Below are positions 1 to 11,740 of a stretch of DNA of 64,000 nucleotides, in pieces. Where the stretch lies: contig JAQGEQ010000244.1 in NCBI GenBank assembly GCA_034620365.1, positions 1 to 64,000 of the forward strand, given 5' to 3'. Every line of letters starts with the position of its first letter. The stretch's first letter is position 1. The notes under the pieces are model-generated. The model saw only the letters and a program-made list of their open reading frames with translations, had not been told where the DNA came from and ran no database searches. The DNA is from Pegea sp. RAD2-039. Lineage: Eukaryota > Chordata > Thaliacea > Salpida > Salpidae. The translations under genes and the position numbers were made by a program.

Positions 1-1420
1 TTTTATCAAGAATCTTATAAAATATTTTATCTAAAAGTTGACATTTTTCACCACTTGAGTATTCTTTCGTAATTTTTCTATTTAAAAAGAAATCCTGCGA
101 CTTTTTCCTAGCAATATTAATCAGAAATTTTACTAAACATATATTCAGTTGTTTCTTTAAAGCAAAAGCTAGAGTAACTAACAACAATATAATCCTCAGA
201 CTTTTAGAAATAGACCGGTATGTGTTTTGATCTCTAAAGCATTTTAAAACCGTTGAGTTTAATACTGAAAACAAAAAAACATCACTCGTAAGAGAAATTA
301 AACGTTCATTGCTAAGATAAACTTGTTTTTCTTTTTCTTCAAGAATTTCTCCCAGTTTGTAATCATAATGACTGAAGTGTAAGCTCTTATAGATACTTCT
401 GTTTACATATAAACCGTTTGCAATCTTCTTCAATTCATTAGATTTAAAGCCTGGAAGTTTGTAAGAACAAACCAACTGTATTAACCAATCAAAACAAACT
501 AAAGCTGACGAAAGCGTAGTAATCAAAGATTTCTCAGTCTCAATTACATGCTTGGTAAACTCAGTTTTGCATAATATGCGAATCTCTTTTGAGCAAAAAG
601 TTTGTCTAAAAACATATATTTGATTTGCATTTGATAAATGGACAAATAAAAGCAAGTCACAATACATTACAAGTTCTCTAATAAATGTGGCTGTTTTCAC
701 ATAAGCTGAAGAGTAATAAAGTTGGCACTGATGAAAACATATAGATTTGTGAGCATACCCATCTAAAAATGACAGATATGTTTGCAATTTATTTAACCCA
801 GATTGAAAATATGATCTTTTTGTCGGGAATGAAGAGAAAGAAAAGTATTTTATTAACTCAGCAAATCTCTCATTAGTTTGTTTAAAGTTTGTGTTTGAAG
901 TTGTTATAAACACGTTTAGAATTTGTGACAAAAAACATGAAAAAGCAATTGTCTTAAAGTTCAGCAAAGTTTTAGATGAATCCAAATCTTCAGCAATTAT
1001 CAAACAATGTTTCAAAAGTTCCAAACAAACAAAATGTTCTTTCACTGATTTATCTTTATTTAAGGAATATGCCACTCCAAAGTGAAAAAATAGTGTTACT
1101 AAAACCATTTCATATGAAAAGTTACTAACATTAAAATCTTTTAGCTTAAATACCCTAACAAAATTATCATCTTGATATATCCAATAAACGCATCCAGGTA
1201 AAGCAATTTTGTTTCTCAGAAAAAGATGAGACATGCAATCAAGTTTATCGGTATCAAAATTATCACGATTGTATTTATGTTGAAGTTCTAAATTATTTTT
1301 GAAAACTTCATTTGTAAAAATAAATTGAAACATTCTACCTTGCAAAATGTAGAACTTGTTTTCTTTTATCTTGTACTGTTTTACAAACTCGAAAAACTTA
1401 TTAGCTTTTAAACTAGACAT
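1..1420 (-). CDS. Large unrecognised protein, N-terminal 473 codons, runs off the window
   Basis: Read on the minus strand, ATG at 1420-1418 opens a frame of 473 codons with no stop, continuing past base 1. The start is supported by an in-frame TAA four codons upstream and an A at -3 (ATAAAAATG). A run TTTTTACAG just upstream could be a 3' splice site of a 5' UTR exon. The product begins MSSLKANKFFEFVKQYKIKE. It is rich in Leu, Phe, Lys and Ser, looks mostly helical, has no signal peptide, and has one hydrophobic run around residues 408-421 (IILLLVTLAFAL). Cysteines are scattered without a finger pattern. Gln is written with CAA and CAG, and the standard code holds throughout. I do not recognise the family and see no catalytic motif. 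An uninterrupted frame this long at such A+T content is very unlikely by chance, so a real gene or exon is well supported; its function is not. Confidence 0.85.
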   Translation of the reverse strand, partial: MSSLKANKFFEFVKQYKIKENKFYILQGRMFQFIFTNEVFKNNLELQHKYNRDNFDTDKLDCMSHLFLRNKIALPGCVYWIYQDDNFVRVFKLKDFNVSNFSYEMVLVTLFFHFGVAYSLNKDKSVKEHFVCLELLKHCLIIAEDLDSSKTLLNFKTIAFSCFLSQILNVFITTSNTNFKQTNERFAELIKYFSFSSFPTKRSYFQSGLNKLQTYLSFLDGYAHKSICFHQCQLYYSSAYVKTATFIRELVMYCDLLLFVHLSNANQIYVFRQTFCSKEIRILCKTEFTKHVIETEKSLITTLSSALVCFDWLIQLVCSYKLPGFKSNELKKIANGLYVNRSIYKSLHFSHYDYKLGEILEEKEKQVYLSNERLISLTSDVFLFSVLNSTVLKCFRDQNTYRSISKSLRIILLLVTLAFALKKQLNICLVKFLINIARKKSQDFFLNRKITKEYSSGEKCQLLDKIFYKILDK

Positions 1421-3413
1421 TTTTATGGATTATCAGTCTGTAAAAATGATTTGTACATCTTTAACATGTGCAGAAGTATATAAAGAAACTATAAGGAAAA
1501 TATAAAAATCAGTATCTTATACTGATTTGTTTAGCTTTACCCAAAGCATGAATAATTCAAATTAGTTAAATCTTAAATAATAGATAATGTGAGAACTTTT
1601 CAAAATACATCTATGCACTTCTCTTTTATTACTTCATAGACTTAAAATTAACAATAACAACATAAAGGGCAACAACGTTGTGGATATGTAAATAAATAAT
1701 AGTAAATAAAACATAAAAACTTCTACAAACACTTGAAAATATTTTTAAGTTATTGCTAAAAGGTATTTATTTATAAAAACTTGTAAAAAATTTTCAAAGT
1801 TTAGTTTTAAACTAATATCTAAACTTATTATAATATTGTTTTTTAGTTTACCACAAATTGTTGAAAAAATGTACAAAATATGAGAAAAAACAGTTGCTAA
1901 ATAGAAATTAGACAAAATTAAAATCCTACTGTAAAATCCAACATAAAAGTGTTTGTAAATATCTCCAAAGTCTTATAGTACTTTTATATAAAAAAGTTGA
2001 TTAGTTTCATGTACAGTAAAAAAAAATATCATAGGTTGTAGAAATTGATAGATTTATTAAAATTATTCCCTGTTATCGGTTTCTACAATGATTTTTCAGT
2101 TTTTTCTAAATGATATGTTGACTCAAAAGTGTATTTTTAATTTAAGAATACATTTTAAAACTTACTGTTTCTAAACTGGGTTTTAAAATAACATTTTCCT
2201 CTATTTACATTAAAGTAGTATATATTTAAAGCTTTTTAGTAGTGAACTTTTACTTATTTCTTCAATTTTTATAGCAGTTGAGCAATTAATAAACACATTA
2301 GATACAAAAGTTTATTTATTTAATAAAAACTTTAATATTAGCCCAAAATAAGAGAAAGCTGCTGATAAGATAACAACAAACACTAAAATTCAGCAAAATT
2401 ATTTTATTAAAAAACAAAATCTCTGTCAAACAGGATTTGTTTGTCAAAATCTAAACTTATTTTATTGTTCTTTTTTCATATACATGAGCTCGTAGATTAA
2501 ATTACAATGAATAATTTGTTGATTTGTATTTGTTAAGGATAATGAAGTATTGAATTATTTATGTAAATTGGTGTCGGATAAAAATAACAAATTTTTTAAT
2601 AATTAAATCATAAAAAAGAATATATGTTTGGCTACTATTTTAATAAAGTTTTAGAAATTTGGTATCTACAAATTATATCTTAATTAATGAAAACATGCAA
2701 TATTGAAAAAATTGGTCTTAGTCTTGAACTTGGTATTGGTATTTTAATTTAAAAATATTTTTACTCAGAAGACTAAGGCTTTTTTTTCAATATTCATGTT
2801 AACAACAACTGGAATTTTAAAAATAAAGACATTAACAACTTATTCAATTACCACAAAAATTACGATTTTGCTCGATTAAACTTATTTTTATCAGGAATTA
2901 AAATATAATAAGTATAAGTTGTCTTAAGACTTTTTGTAACTAATCAAATTTCAATTTAAGAATTTAATTTTGTTTTTGTAAGCTCTTTGAAATCTTCATT
3001 TGTTTGTAATAGCAAAAACTAACTTAACATTTGTAATTAATAAAATGTGTTTTAAATGAATTCAGTTTTAAACTTTTTAAAAATAGTTTATTTCAAACAA
3101 TTATAGAGCTAGTCAGCAAAAACAGAAAGAAAACCTTAATTAATTGTTAATTAAACTGTAAAATAGAAATGTCGTACCAAACAACAATTACAAAATTGAA
3201 ACATTGACACTCAACGTATGCTAGTATAAGGTTAGTTGAATTTACTTAACCAGGTTATTCAAATATATTTTTTAATATTCTTGGCAACAAAATAATTTGC
3301 TTAAATTTTGAAAAAAACTTTTACTTCCTTCATATCATAAAATGATCAACTTTTTTTTGCTTAATAAAAATTATCAGAACTGATTTATTTCATAAATTTT
3401 GTATTTTGTAAAG
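1421..3413. other. AT-rich non-coding stretch upstream of the left gene
   Basis: No open frame or copy of the window's repeat families was seen. On the minus strand TATA-like runs lie around 1475-1515, about 60-100 bp upstream of the left gene's ATG, and could be its promoter. The right end supplies the intron side of the zinc-finger exon that begins at 3414. Confidence 0.4.
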
Positions 3414-4137
3414 TTTGATGGACAACAAAAAATTTATCGGAAGCGAAAGTTGTTATCAACTGAAAGTAACATCGACAATGTAACATCAAAAAAGAAACAT
3501 TCAAATAGATTATTTAATGCAGAGGATGGTTGGAACGAAATTATCGTTGATGAAATTAATTGTAACAATGAAAGAGAAAATATAACAAAGAAGAGTAATT
3601 CGTCAACCAAAAGTAATCAATCAGCAGAAGTAGTAAATGAAGAAAAAAAAATGTTTGCTTAAAAAAGTTTCAAATTGCAAAAACAAATATGAATGTTTGA
3701 TTTGTTGTAGACAATTTAATTTCAAATCTCAACTTGTCAATTATGAAAGAACTCATACTGGTGAGAAACCATATGAATGTGTTGTTTGTTGAAGAAAGTT
3801 TGCTATAAAATCAAGTCTTAAAAAACATGCAAGAACTCATACTGGCGAGAAACCATATGAATGCATTGTTTGTGGAAGAAGGTTTAGTCAAAGTTCAACC
3901 TTTATAACACATGAAAGAAAACATAATTGTGAGAAACCATATGAATGTGTTGTTTGTGAAAGAAAGTTTGCTATAAAGTCAAGTCTTATAAAACATGCAA
4001 GAACTCATACTGGCGAGAAACCATATGAATGTCTTGCTTGTGGAAAACAATTTTGTCATAAAGCAAGTCTTTCGTACCATCAAAGGGCTCATAATAATCA
4101 GAAACAAAATAATTTTTTTAAACCATACTGTAAATAA
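3414..4137 (+). pseudogene. C2H2 zinc-finger gene, last exon, with a frameshift and an in-frame TGA
   Basis: A candidate 3' splice site (TTTTGTAAAG) ends at 3413 and the exon opens FDGQQKIYRKRKLL. About 80 residues rich in Lys, Ser, Asn and Glu follow, then five C2H2 fingers joined by [12 protein letters not shown] linkers, ending at TAA 4135-4137. Finger 1 (from 3694) has Tyr in place of the first His (NYERTH); the fourth linker is degenerate (HNCEKPYEC). Two breaks exist. The A9 run at 3643-3651 puts the N-terminal part and the fingers in different frames, and dropping one A rejoins them. TGA at 3790-3792 stands where sister fingers have GGA or GAA. AATAAA overlaps the stop. The family is nuclear DNA-binding. 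This is either a recent pseudogene or an intact gene with sequence errors; the two separate breaks favour decay. Confidence 0.75.
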
Positions 4138-5786
4138 AACAACTGATTTTCGGTATTTTATTATTTTATTATATTATAGAATATTAGTTTCACGGTACAA
4201 TTATTTCAGGTAAATTTCTGCATCAAACTTTCTTAAAGCAATTTTAAACTTGAAAACATTCAGAGATTCATGACAACCTAATGTTGATTCAGCTAAATAA
4301 AAAAAGATTTTTACAAAGTTTACAAATCGAAAAAAGAAATTAATATTTGTAAATCTATGAACTAAAAAATATAAAAACTGCAGAAAATTAGCTGATTAAA
4401 ATAATCAAAATGTTAAAATGTTAGAATGAGTTTCAACTTTCCAGTTTTGTGATTCAGAATATTTTAGATGCATAGTAGAATATCTACAAATAGGAATTCC
4501 TACAGCTTTATTAATAACAGTTTAAAAATACAATTTAACAATATTTTTTTAAATCATCAAATATTTATCCACCAGTACGACAAAGTACGTTAAAAATAGT
4601 GCTTTCAAAAAAAGTGCTTTAAAAACGTTTGAAAGAAAAGATGAAAATTTAAAGAAATTTAAATGTCTTTACAAATGACACCACTTGGTGTTAGACAATA
4701 TTTCTATTACTTGCAGTTGTAACTAAAAATTATTTAAATAATTCATCAAAAACCTCCAAATAATATAATTTTTGCAACTAGATACTGAAAAGTTGATAAT
4801 GGAATAATATTTTGTAGGTCAACTTATTTGGAAAAATATCATTATTTTAAAAATAGTTTTGATTTTTATAATATAATTTTACAATGATAAATTCTTTTTT
4901 TTTTCATATCTCAGTTAAATTTATTTATTATTTCTAAACTCATCAACTTTGAGCACAAGCGTAAAGTTTTTTTTTATTACAATAAGTAGTTAAAGTTTGT
5001 GTTTAAAATTAAGATCACTGGGAATCAAAAAAGATAATTTCCATGAAGTTAATTTCCGACTGCTGGTTAGTTTACTTCATGTATTTTAATAAAGTTTTCG
5101 ATTAAAGTATAAACAAATATTTTATTAAGATCTATAGTTTAGTATAAATATAATAAACCGATTTACTCATAGATTCTCTTACTGTAAATTAGGTTTAAAT
5201 ATATAAATTATTCTAAAGAAGTTTTGATACCAGCTGTATTTTGCTTGAATTAATTTTTACTATTATAATACCTAAATTTAAAAAAACATCATAGTCTACC
5301 ATAAAAACATCAAAATCTTCTGCGTTTTGAAGAAGTAATACGTCTAATGTTTCATAATATTTCTTTTACTATCATCTCTTTCGATCTAATATTTGTCAAA
5401 ACAAAAGTCAGTTTTATTAATCACATTCTCCTTTATAATGTTGGTTTTCTTACAACTGTTAGAAAATGTTTTCCTTTGACAACAATTTTTAAATATTTTT
5501 ATTCCATTTGGATGGTTATCACTTTTTAGATTATAATTTTCAAAATTCATGATTACAAGTTGCTGTGAATATATTTTTCAATTCTGAATAATTTTAATCA
5601 AAACGTAGTGAAGTATTGTAAAAATAACTCATTTAATCTAGTTTCTATTTTTTTTGAAAAATAGCTTTTAATTTAATGCAGAATAAACATTTATTTATTT
5701 TTTACAAACAGTTTATAGAAGATTAGAAATAACAAAACTTTTATAAAACAACTAATTGAAATAATAAATTTATTACAAAATAACAA
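4138..5786. other. AT-rich non-coding stretch
   Basis: No supported gene, RNA or repeat copy was seen. Short frames here have no codon bias, and I treat the 60-codon frame near 5347-5529 as chance. Confidence 0.4.
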
Positions 5787-6050
5787 ATGGTAAATTTTCA
5801 TTGTAAAAGTTCGGCCGAAATCGGTGATATAGGATGTGCTATAAGTGATGATATTAAAAAAAAAGTAAAAGAAAATGAGACGAAAGTAACTAATCGAGCA
5901 ACACAAAGTGAAATGCAAAATAAAAAGCTGTTAAAGTTTTTCTCTTTTTTTGAAAGTAGTTTTTCGTCTCTTCATTTTATTTCAGAAAAGAAACCACCGC
6001 TTAGAACAAGAAAATATGATATATTTCATCTATTAAATACGTTGTGCTAA
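5787..6050 (+). CDS. Possible orphan protein, 87 residues
   Basis: ATG 5787 opens a frame beginning MVNFHCKSSAEIGDIG and ending ...PPLRTRKYDIFHLLNTLC. The first 50 residues are hydrophilic and of mixed composition, with codons such as TCG, GCC and ACG that are unusual for chance frames here. The second half passes through a pyrimidine-rich run ending TTTATTTCAG near 5984, which looks like a 3' splice site, so the true structure may be two exons. No family is recognised and nothing nearby suggests a role. It lies outside the repeat mosaic. It could equally be a chance frame or part of an untranslated region. Confidence 0.25.
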   Translation: MVNFHCKSSAEIGDIGCAISDDIKKKVKENETKVTNRATQSEMQNKKLLKFFSFFESSFSSLHFISEKKPPLRTRKYDIFHLLNTLC

Positions 6051-6639
6051 TTAATATATCTTCATATGTTAGTATTAAATTTTCACTTAAATAATTTGGG
6101 TTTTCTTTTAAACCATATAGTAAGTTAGTTTTTTAATCTTATTCCAAAGTTTATAACAAAATGTTTTTACAAAATGTTAATTCTTACAAGCAGACAGAAA
6201 GATATTCATTTCAATTTTCACAAAACGCTTTTCAGTTTAAACATTTTTACCACAAAATATTAATAATTAATTTTCAATAATTTGACTATTCGATATAGTT
6301 ATGACTTTTAATAAAACTTTGTTTAACAAATGTTGATCATCAAAAAAACTTTATTCAATTCTTGAACAAGTGTCACCGTAGAGTTCTTTTTAAAGAGTTT
6401 CGAAGCTGTACATTGAGATTCAACTTTCTGAGGCATGTCCTTTACAGTTTGGATTTTGTGAAAAGTTTTTGAACGATTTTATTCAATAATCTACCTAAAC
6501 CTAAATACGAAAAAAGCAGATTATGAATAAGAAAAATATAACAAAAAATGAGAAAAATATTAGATATAAGTTTTGGCTTGTACAAAAATAAAGTTTGTTA
6601 ATCGAATTATGTTTGTATAATCTTGTCTGGTAGCTACTT

Positions 6640-6826
6640 CAAAATTATATTTTTTTATATTTATAATTTTATTAGTCATTTTATTCACAAACCAACTATC
6701 TCAATTGAAGAGGGGATTTCCCGTTTAGTTATCTTTCTTGTATCAGGTAAGTCGGATGCAGTCATGTGGAACGAGTTAGTCGATATGACTTTGACCTTGC
6801 TGCAATTTACTAAACAAAAAATACTC
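6640..6826 (+). pseudogene. Coding relic in R1 (IEEGISRLV frame)
   Basis: The open frame reads FKIIFFYIYNFISHFIHKP and then ISIEEGISRLVIFLVSGKSD with NELVDMTL following. The copy at 37763-38003 keeps the same frame with mostly single-residue changes (SRLVNFLISRKSD, MCNELVDMTL), and the third copy (inverted, near 43985-44028) keeps only the end. Conservation of frame between diverged copies suggests descent from coding sequence. There is no credible start codon and I do not recognise the family. Confidence 0.4.
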
Positions 6827-7109
6827 TAAAACAACTCCCTAATAGAAATTTGAGCTTTTTATTTGCTGTAGTAATTTGATGAAACAAATCTCAGCTATTG
6901 TAAACAAGGCAAGATTGAAAATAAAACCTTCAAGTTTGTAATGTACTTTTTTATATTTGGTTAACATCCTTACATAACTGATGCATATTTTTATAATTAA
7001 ATAATTATTATTTAAATAGTTTAAACAATTCTTCTCTAAGAAAACAGATGATAACTCAACCAAATTACTATTGATACTAAACATATATATTCACGTTAAA
7101 TGACAAAAA

Positions 7110-7200
7110 TACTTTCATTAGTAATCACATTCTTTCATAAAAACTAGCATCATCAAATTGTTCATCAGTAATTACGTCACCATCATAGACTAATTTTTGT
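7110..7200 (-). pseudogene. Exon relic in R1 (GDVITEEQFDDA frame), copy with stop
   Basis: On the minus strand a 3' splice-like AATAG is followed by a frame reading EIIQQKLVYDGDVITDEQFD, DASFYERM, then TGA where the copies at 38253-38340 and 43616-43710 have TGG. The segment is acidic and faces the plus-strand relic in the same module. Confidence 0.45.
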
Positions 7201-7937
7201 TGAATAATCTCTATTAGATTAGAAATAAAAAGTGAACGTCAAAACACTGAAAACATTCGAGAAATGTAAATGAACAACTTTCACGAGGTATTTGTTTAAA
7301 GTTCCATTCGACATTAAGAGTCAATCACATGTTTGAAATTTAACAAAATATTGAAATATTACGATTCGCCCATCGATTTCGTGAAAAGACAACAAAAATG
7401 TTTGTTGTTTTTACCTATTTCTAAAATAAAAAAGATTGTTTAACTTGTAGAAAAGTTCAATTATTGATCAAATAGATTATATCCGTATAATATAGCGTAG
7501 ATAACTGAAAAAATTTATCTTAAGGTCTTAAATGCTTTGATTTTTCTATAAAATTTTATTCATGAAATATAAAGGTTTTGTTAATTAGCAAATTATTTTG
7601 ATATTACTAAATTGTTATGGAATCATACATTCATTTTTTTTCTTCAAAAATTTTTTGACGTTTTTACTTATGTTTAAAAATAATTAAATGACCAAAATTG
7701 TTGAGTTTGACAATTAGAAAAAAATCTTCAGATAATCAGATGAAGTTAAAAAGAGTTAAAATAATAACCCAAACATCTGGTGTAATTAGAACTAATTAAA
7801 CAAAGATTATTGAGAACCACTTAGAATATAATTAATTAAAGCACAATTGATTCTTTAGTGTAAGTAAACATGTTTTTGTAAAAATCATAAAAATCTAACT
7901 AAATATTTTTCAGTTTTATGTTTCAATAGTAGAAAAA

Positions 7938-8028
7938 GTTGACGCTAGACGTCGCTGAAGTTAAATAATTTTGAAATCCTTGCGTTGCCTCAGGCTATGT
8001 TTTTGTAAGTGATATTTCATAACTTGAA
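7938..8028 (-). repeat. A-core repeat, copy 1
   Basis: On the minus strand this contains the near-palindromic core GACGTCTAGCGTC, preceded by a run reading through ACTTACAAAAACATAGCCT. This copy has GCGTTGCCTCAGG where most have GCATTGCTTCAGG. Its sequence neighbours are shared with the copies at 40512 and 42809. Confidence 0.7.
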
Positions 8029-8539
8029 TTTTAAGACTTACTATCAAACTTTATTGAAATTATGAATAATTAAGTTTAAATTGAAAATAAAATTATTTTA
8101 ACTAGTCACTTTTCGTATCAATAAAAAAATACAATTTTAAAAGCAAATTATATATTTAGCTTTGAATTTAAAAGTAAATTTAAACTTTTTAACATACTTT
8201 CTTCCTCTTATCTGTCAGACAAATAATTTTTCTCAATGACTCAGACCTTACAAAACATTCAAACATTTTTCTCAATAACCCTTGTATTGAAATCTGTCAA
8301 TAAAAACTAATGGACGGTTACAAAAATTTGATTCAACTTAGCGACTATGAATTTCCAAAGCATAAATTTTAAAAAATATCCTGAAAATATAGGACCCTTA
8401 TTAGAAAAATCTCAAATAAGTTAAATAAAATTAGCAAAAGTAACTTATTTTGTTTTTATTGTCAACGTATAAAACTATTCTTATGATTCTAAATAATTTA
8501 ATTTTTTTAAATGACTAATAATTTTCAAAAATAATTTTT

Positions 8540-8660
8540 CTCCGGACAAATACTAAATGAAACAACGTTTTTATATTAAGAAATATTCTTAGTTTTCATT
8601 GAGAACCTAAGTAACCCATGTGAATTTTTGATATCGACTACTTGTCGATAGACTAATCCG
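8540..8660 (+). repeat. Type I L-block/hairpin cassette
   Basis: The L block starts CTCCGGACAAATACTAAATG. The hairpin ATCGAC-TACTT-GTCGAT is at 8633-8649, 93 bp from the L start. The unalignable middle is about 8591-8623. Confidence 0.7.
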
Positions 8661-8994
8661 GAAATAAAAACTAACAAAATTAAGTTTACTTTCAAATTTA
8701 AATCTGCTTGGATGTTTCAATTAATATAATTACATGGCGTGAATATCATTTTGACATCAAATATTTGTCAATTTTCTTGTTTCATTTTGTTTATTATTTG
8801 ATTTATTTATTTATTATTTAAGCTTTATCTTTTTATACTGACAACTATGTTAATATATAAACAAATCACTTTTTTCAATTAAAAATTATTAATAAATTTG
8901 AAATTTCATTATGTGTAAAATGTTTCACGCAAGTATATAATTTTTTTATCTCATTGATAACTTTTCTATAATTATCTTTTTTCAAATTTTTATT

Positions 8995-9260
8995 TAATTT
9001 TTCTTGTCAATTCATTAAGATTCAGTGTAAACCTGACTTAAACAAACTATTTTCATTTTGTCTCACTTTTATTAAAGTTTTTTACATTAAAATATAAATT
9101 ATAACTTTTGAAAAATTTAATTGCATTTTACTATTTAGTTTTCAGTCACAAGATTTATTTATGGTAGTTTTTTATCTATATTTTATAAACTAATAAACGT
9201 TGTATCCTCCTATCTGTCAGTAAAAAAGTGTTACTGAGTGACTTTGAGCATAAAGAAGTA
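8995..9260 (-). repeat. D module, inverted copy
   Basis: The reverse complement carries the landmarks AGTCACTCAGTAACAC, the CTGACAGATAGGAGGATAC tract and TTGTGACTGAAAA, as at 17765-18180. A 50-bp stretch around 9070-9125 is more diverged. Confidence 0.65.
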
Positions 9261-9304
9261 TATGTATTTCATATAAATGTTTTTTATTTTAGTGTGAATT
9301 ATAT

Positions 9305-9995
9305 GAATGAATTCAGTGAGAAGATTTGAATGATTTTTAGTAAAAATAATTTTATTTCAAACTTAATTTTGTAGTGAAAAAAGTGGATTTAACTCTTTCG
9401 AAGTTTTTTTACTAGCTTTTAATTTCTTGCAATTTAATTATCAAGAATATTTTTTATAAAAAGTAATATTAGACTATCTTAAGAATGTGATGAAAAGTGT
9501 TTATATATTATATATATACTCAAAAAGTAATTTTTAATCAAAAACTTTAAGAACATCTTACAAACAAATTAGATTTTTCTTTTACTTTTTTAGGGTTAGT
9601 AACATTCTTTTAAATAATTTCAAAGCCTTAAAATGACAAAGAAGCTTAATAATATGCCAAAGCAGTTTCTTTAAAAAAAAACAATTTTATTTATAGCTTT
9701 ACAGATAAGAATTGATAATTTTCTAGTTACAATTAAATATTTATTTTTACCTCTAAAATATTTATATTCTCAAATAAAGTATTAAAGTTCGTTTTTATAA
9801 TTTAACCCGACAGCTTTTCAATAGTGAAAATGAAGAAATGTAATTTGATCTTTTTGACAAATCAGTTTTTAAAAACTACGATATATACATTTTTTTGTTT
9901 TCGGTCAATTTGTTAATTTGAAAAATACTAGTTGTTCACGAACAAAGAAAAAATATATTTTCTTAAGTAATTAGAAATTCATTTTGTTTCAAATA
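9305..9995 (+). repeat. Module R4, copy 1
   Basis: It aligns in direct orientation with 15648-16265 from ATTCAGTGAGAAGATTTG through TTGTTTTCGGTCA and the TAGTTGTTCACGAA tract. The two copies differ by several indels. No coding frame is conserved. Confidence 0.65.
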
Positions 9996-10040
9996 TGAGA
10001 AATTTAAAGAATGCTGTTAATTTTTAGTTTTTATTATCAG

Positions 10041-10157
10041 ATTAATTTATCGACATGTGGTCGATATCAAAAATTTCTATAGTTATCATGCCATAGGTAA
10101 AAGCTAGAAAACATTTCTTATTATAACGATATCTTTTTATCTAGTATTTGTCAGGAG
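10041..10157 (-). repeat. Type I cassette
   Basis: Hairpin at 10049-10065; L block (CTAGTATTTGTCAGGA on the plus strand) at 10141-10156; spacing 92 bp. The variable middle is about 10078-10108. Confidence 0.7.
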
Positions 10158-10320
10158 AAAAGTTAGTTTCTAAAAAATTCGTTAAAAATTTGATTTATTT
10201 AAAACTTTGATAGAAAGTTTCTTTCTTTTACTATCAGAAAAAAATATAACTTTCTATATAACAAAAATTTAAAAAAAAATCGAACAAGATAAATAAAGTG
10301 AATAAATAATCTCTTTTTGA

Positions 10321-10415
10321 AGTGACTAAATTTGGCGATATTAACGACTGCATGATAAGAAAAAACCAACAACAAAACCTTCCTTAGGTTTCGGTATAAT
10401 GTTATTCGTTAAGTA
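10321..10415 (+). pseudogene. RRM exon relic, most decayed copy
   Basis: It begins KFGDINDCMIRKN in frame, then loses frame in the CCAACAACAAAACC tract and has a TAG. The RNP1-encoding tract GGTTTCGGTATAATG is still readable in another frame. The 5' splice end is gone. It belongs to the same family as 14744, 32378 and 57829. Confidence 0.6.
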
Positions 10416-10514
10416 AAAAACCAAAGTTAATTTAGAACTGTTGTCAAAGCTTATATCACAGCTTAAAATAAAAAGCAAACTTGTTAGGGAAAATTAAAAT
10501 TCTGAATTGATTTT

Positions 10515-10645
10515 CGTCCGGACAAACTCTATATCAAAATAAGTTGTAAATCATTATTGTTAGAAGCATTATTGAAATTTTTATCTTAACAATGATCTTC
10601 TTTAAAAAAAATTTTGAAATTGACAAATTGTCGATGATCTAATAT
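10515..10645 (+). repeat. Type II cassette after RRM relic
   Basis: L block TCGTCCGGACAAACTCTA, then the degenerate hairpin TTGACAAATTGTCGAT ending at 10635; spacing 106 bp. It lies directly downstream of the RRM relic, as in the copies at 15145 and 58228. Confidence 0.6.
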
Positions 10646-10763
10646 TTAATTTGAAGTTAGTGAGTAATCTCATTGATTAAAATCTTACAGAAAGTTAAAC
10701 CAAAATTACTTCATTATAAAATAGATTAAAAAAGGTTAAACTAGAGGTTAAGTTAGATTAAAA

Positions 10764-10858
10764 TTCAAGTTATCAAATATCACTTACAAAAACATAGCCT
10801 GAATCAATGCAAAGGTTTCAACTTTATATATCTGTAGCGACGTCTAGTGTCAACTTAT
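10764..10858 (+). repeat. A-core repeat, copy 2
   Basis: The core here is GACGTCTAGTGTC (one change). The region between CATAGCCTGAA and the core is the most diverged of all copies. Confidence 0.65.
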
Positions 10859-11574
10859 TCGACTATAAAAAATAAAACTCATAAATCTTTAATTAGCTTT
10901 TTATGATTTTTTATAGACACATTGTTATTTACACAAAACAAATAATTTTGCTTAAAGTTAATATATTTTATGAAGTAGAATTCAATATTTTTTTAATACT
11001 ACTTAATTTAGAAAATAAACAATGAATGTTTTTGAAAAGATGAATTTATAGTTATTTTTTTAATGAAAGTAAAATTAAGAAAAAACTGTTATGAAGCGAA
11101 AATAACAATACGTGGAAAACTGTTTAAAATGATTTTTTATTTAAATAATTATTTTAGTTTCAAATTTGCATTTTTTACATACAGAATTTTTTTATGTTAA
11201 CATACATTAATTTTTTTTAATTTTGTACTTTTGCTACAATATCTACAATGAAAAGTATATATATTTTGAATTTTTAAAGTTGGAAATTAAAATCTCAAAC
11301 GTTTTTCCTTTACACTCTTAAACTATAATTTTGTTTGATGGATAATTTCAAATAAAAAAATAATAATTTGAGAACGATACTCAAAATATTATAATATTTA
11401 GAAATTATTAGTAGTAAACAATTAAAATCAACCTTTAAAATATAGCTAATAATAAATATCTAAATAATTGATCACTGCACTAAACTCAAATTTTTTCTTT
11501 AAAATCTGTTTTAGCAATTTGTTGTATCAATTTTTCAAAATTAGCATGAGTTCAAAATTTTGAGTATAAGAAAG

Positions 11575-11740
11575 TTGTAGTTAGATGTTTTTGCTAAAGT
11601 TGACAACACAAAATTTCATTTTCAGTTTTAATTTTCTTACGGTGTTAGTCATCTAACAATAACAGTTAAAACGCTTTAATTGTTGATCAAAATCAACTTG
11701 TTCGATTACGTCACTATAAATTAATTCGTTGTTGAGTAAT
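11575..11740 (-). pseudogene. Coding relic (DVIEQVDFDQ frame), copy 1
   Basis: On the minus strand the frame reads through DVIEQVDFDQ, QLKRFNCYC, a TAG, then MTNTVRKLKLKMKFCVVNF. The 50820-51005 copy has TGG at the TAG and otherwise stays in the same frame. It is relic-like and the family is unknown. Confidence 0.4.

Larger units (their letters stand above)
6542..8960 (+). repeat. Long module R1, copy 1 (about 2.4 kb)
   Basis: The whole block matches the reverse complement of 41880-44028, and its left 1.3 kb matches 37672-38975. From left to right it holds a plus-strand coding relic (6640-6830), a minus-strand exon relic (7110-7200), the A-core (7938-8028) and a type I cassette (8540-8660). 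The right end is near the ATACTTGCG tract around 8935. No transposase frame is present and the ends have no clear target duplications. Confidence 0.75.

Noticed and set aside
6839..7084. 81-codon minus-strand frame in R1
   Set aside because: It is not maintained in the copies near 37980-38210 and 43740-44000 beyond short stretches.
8540..10157. CTAG in the L block as a Helitron 3' end next to a hairpin
   Set aside because: Helitron hairpins lie about 10 bp from CTRR; here the gap is about 90 bp, and conserved sequence continues past CTAG.
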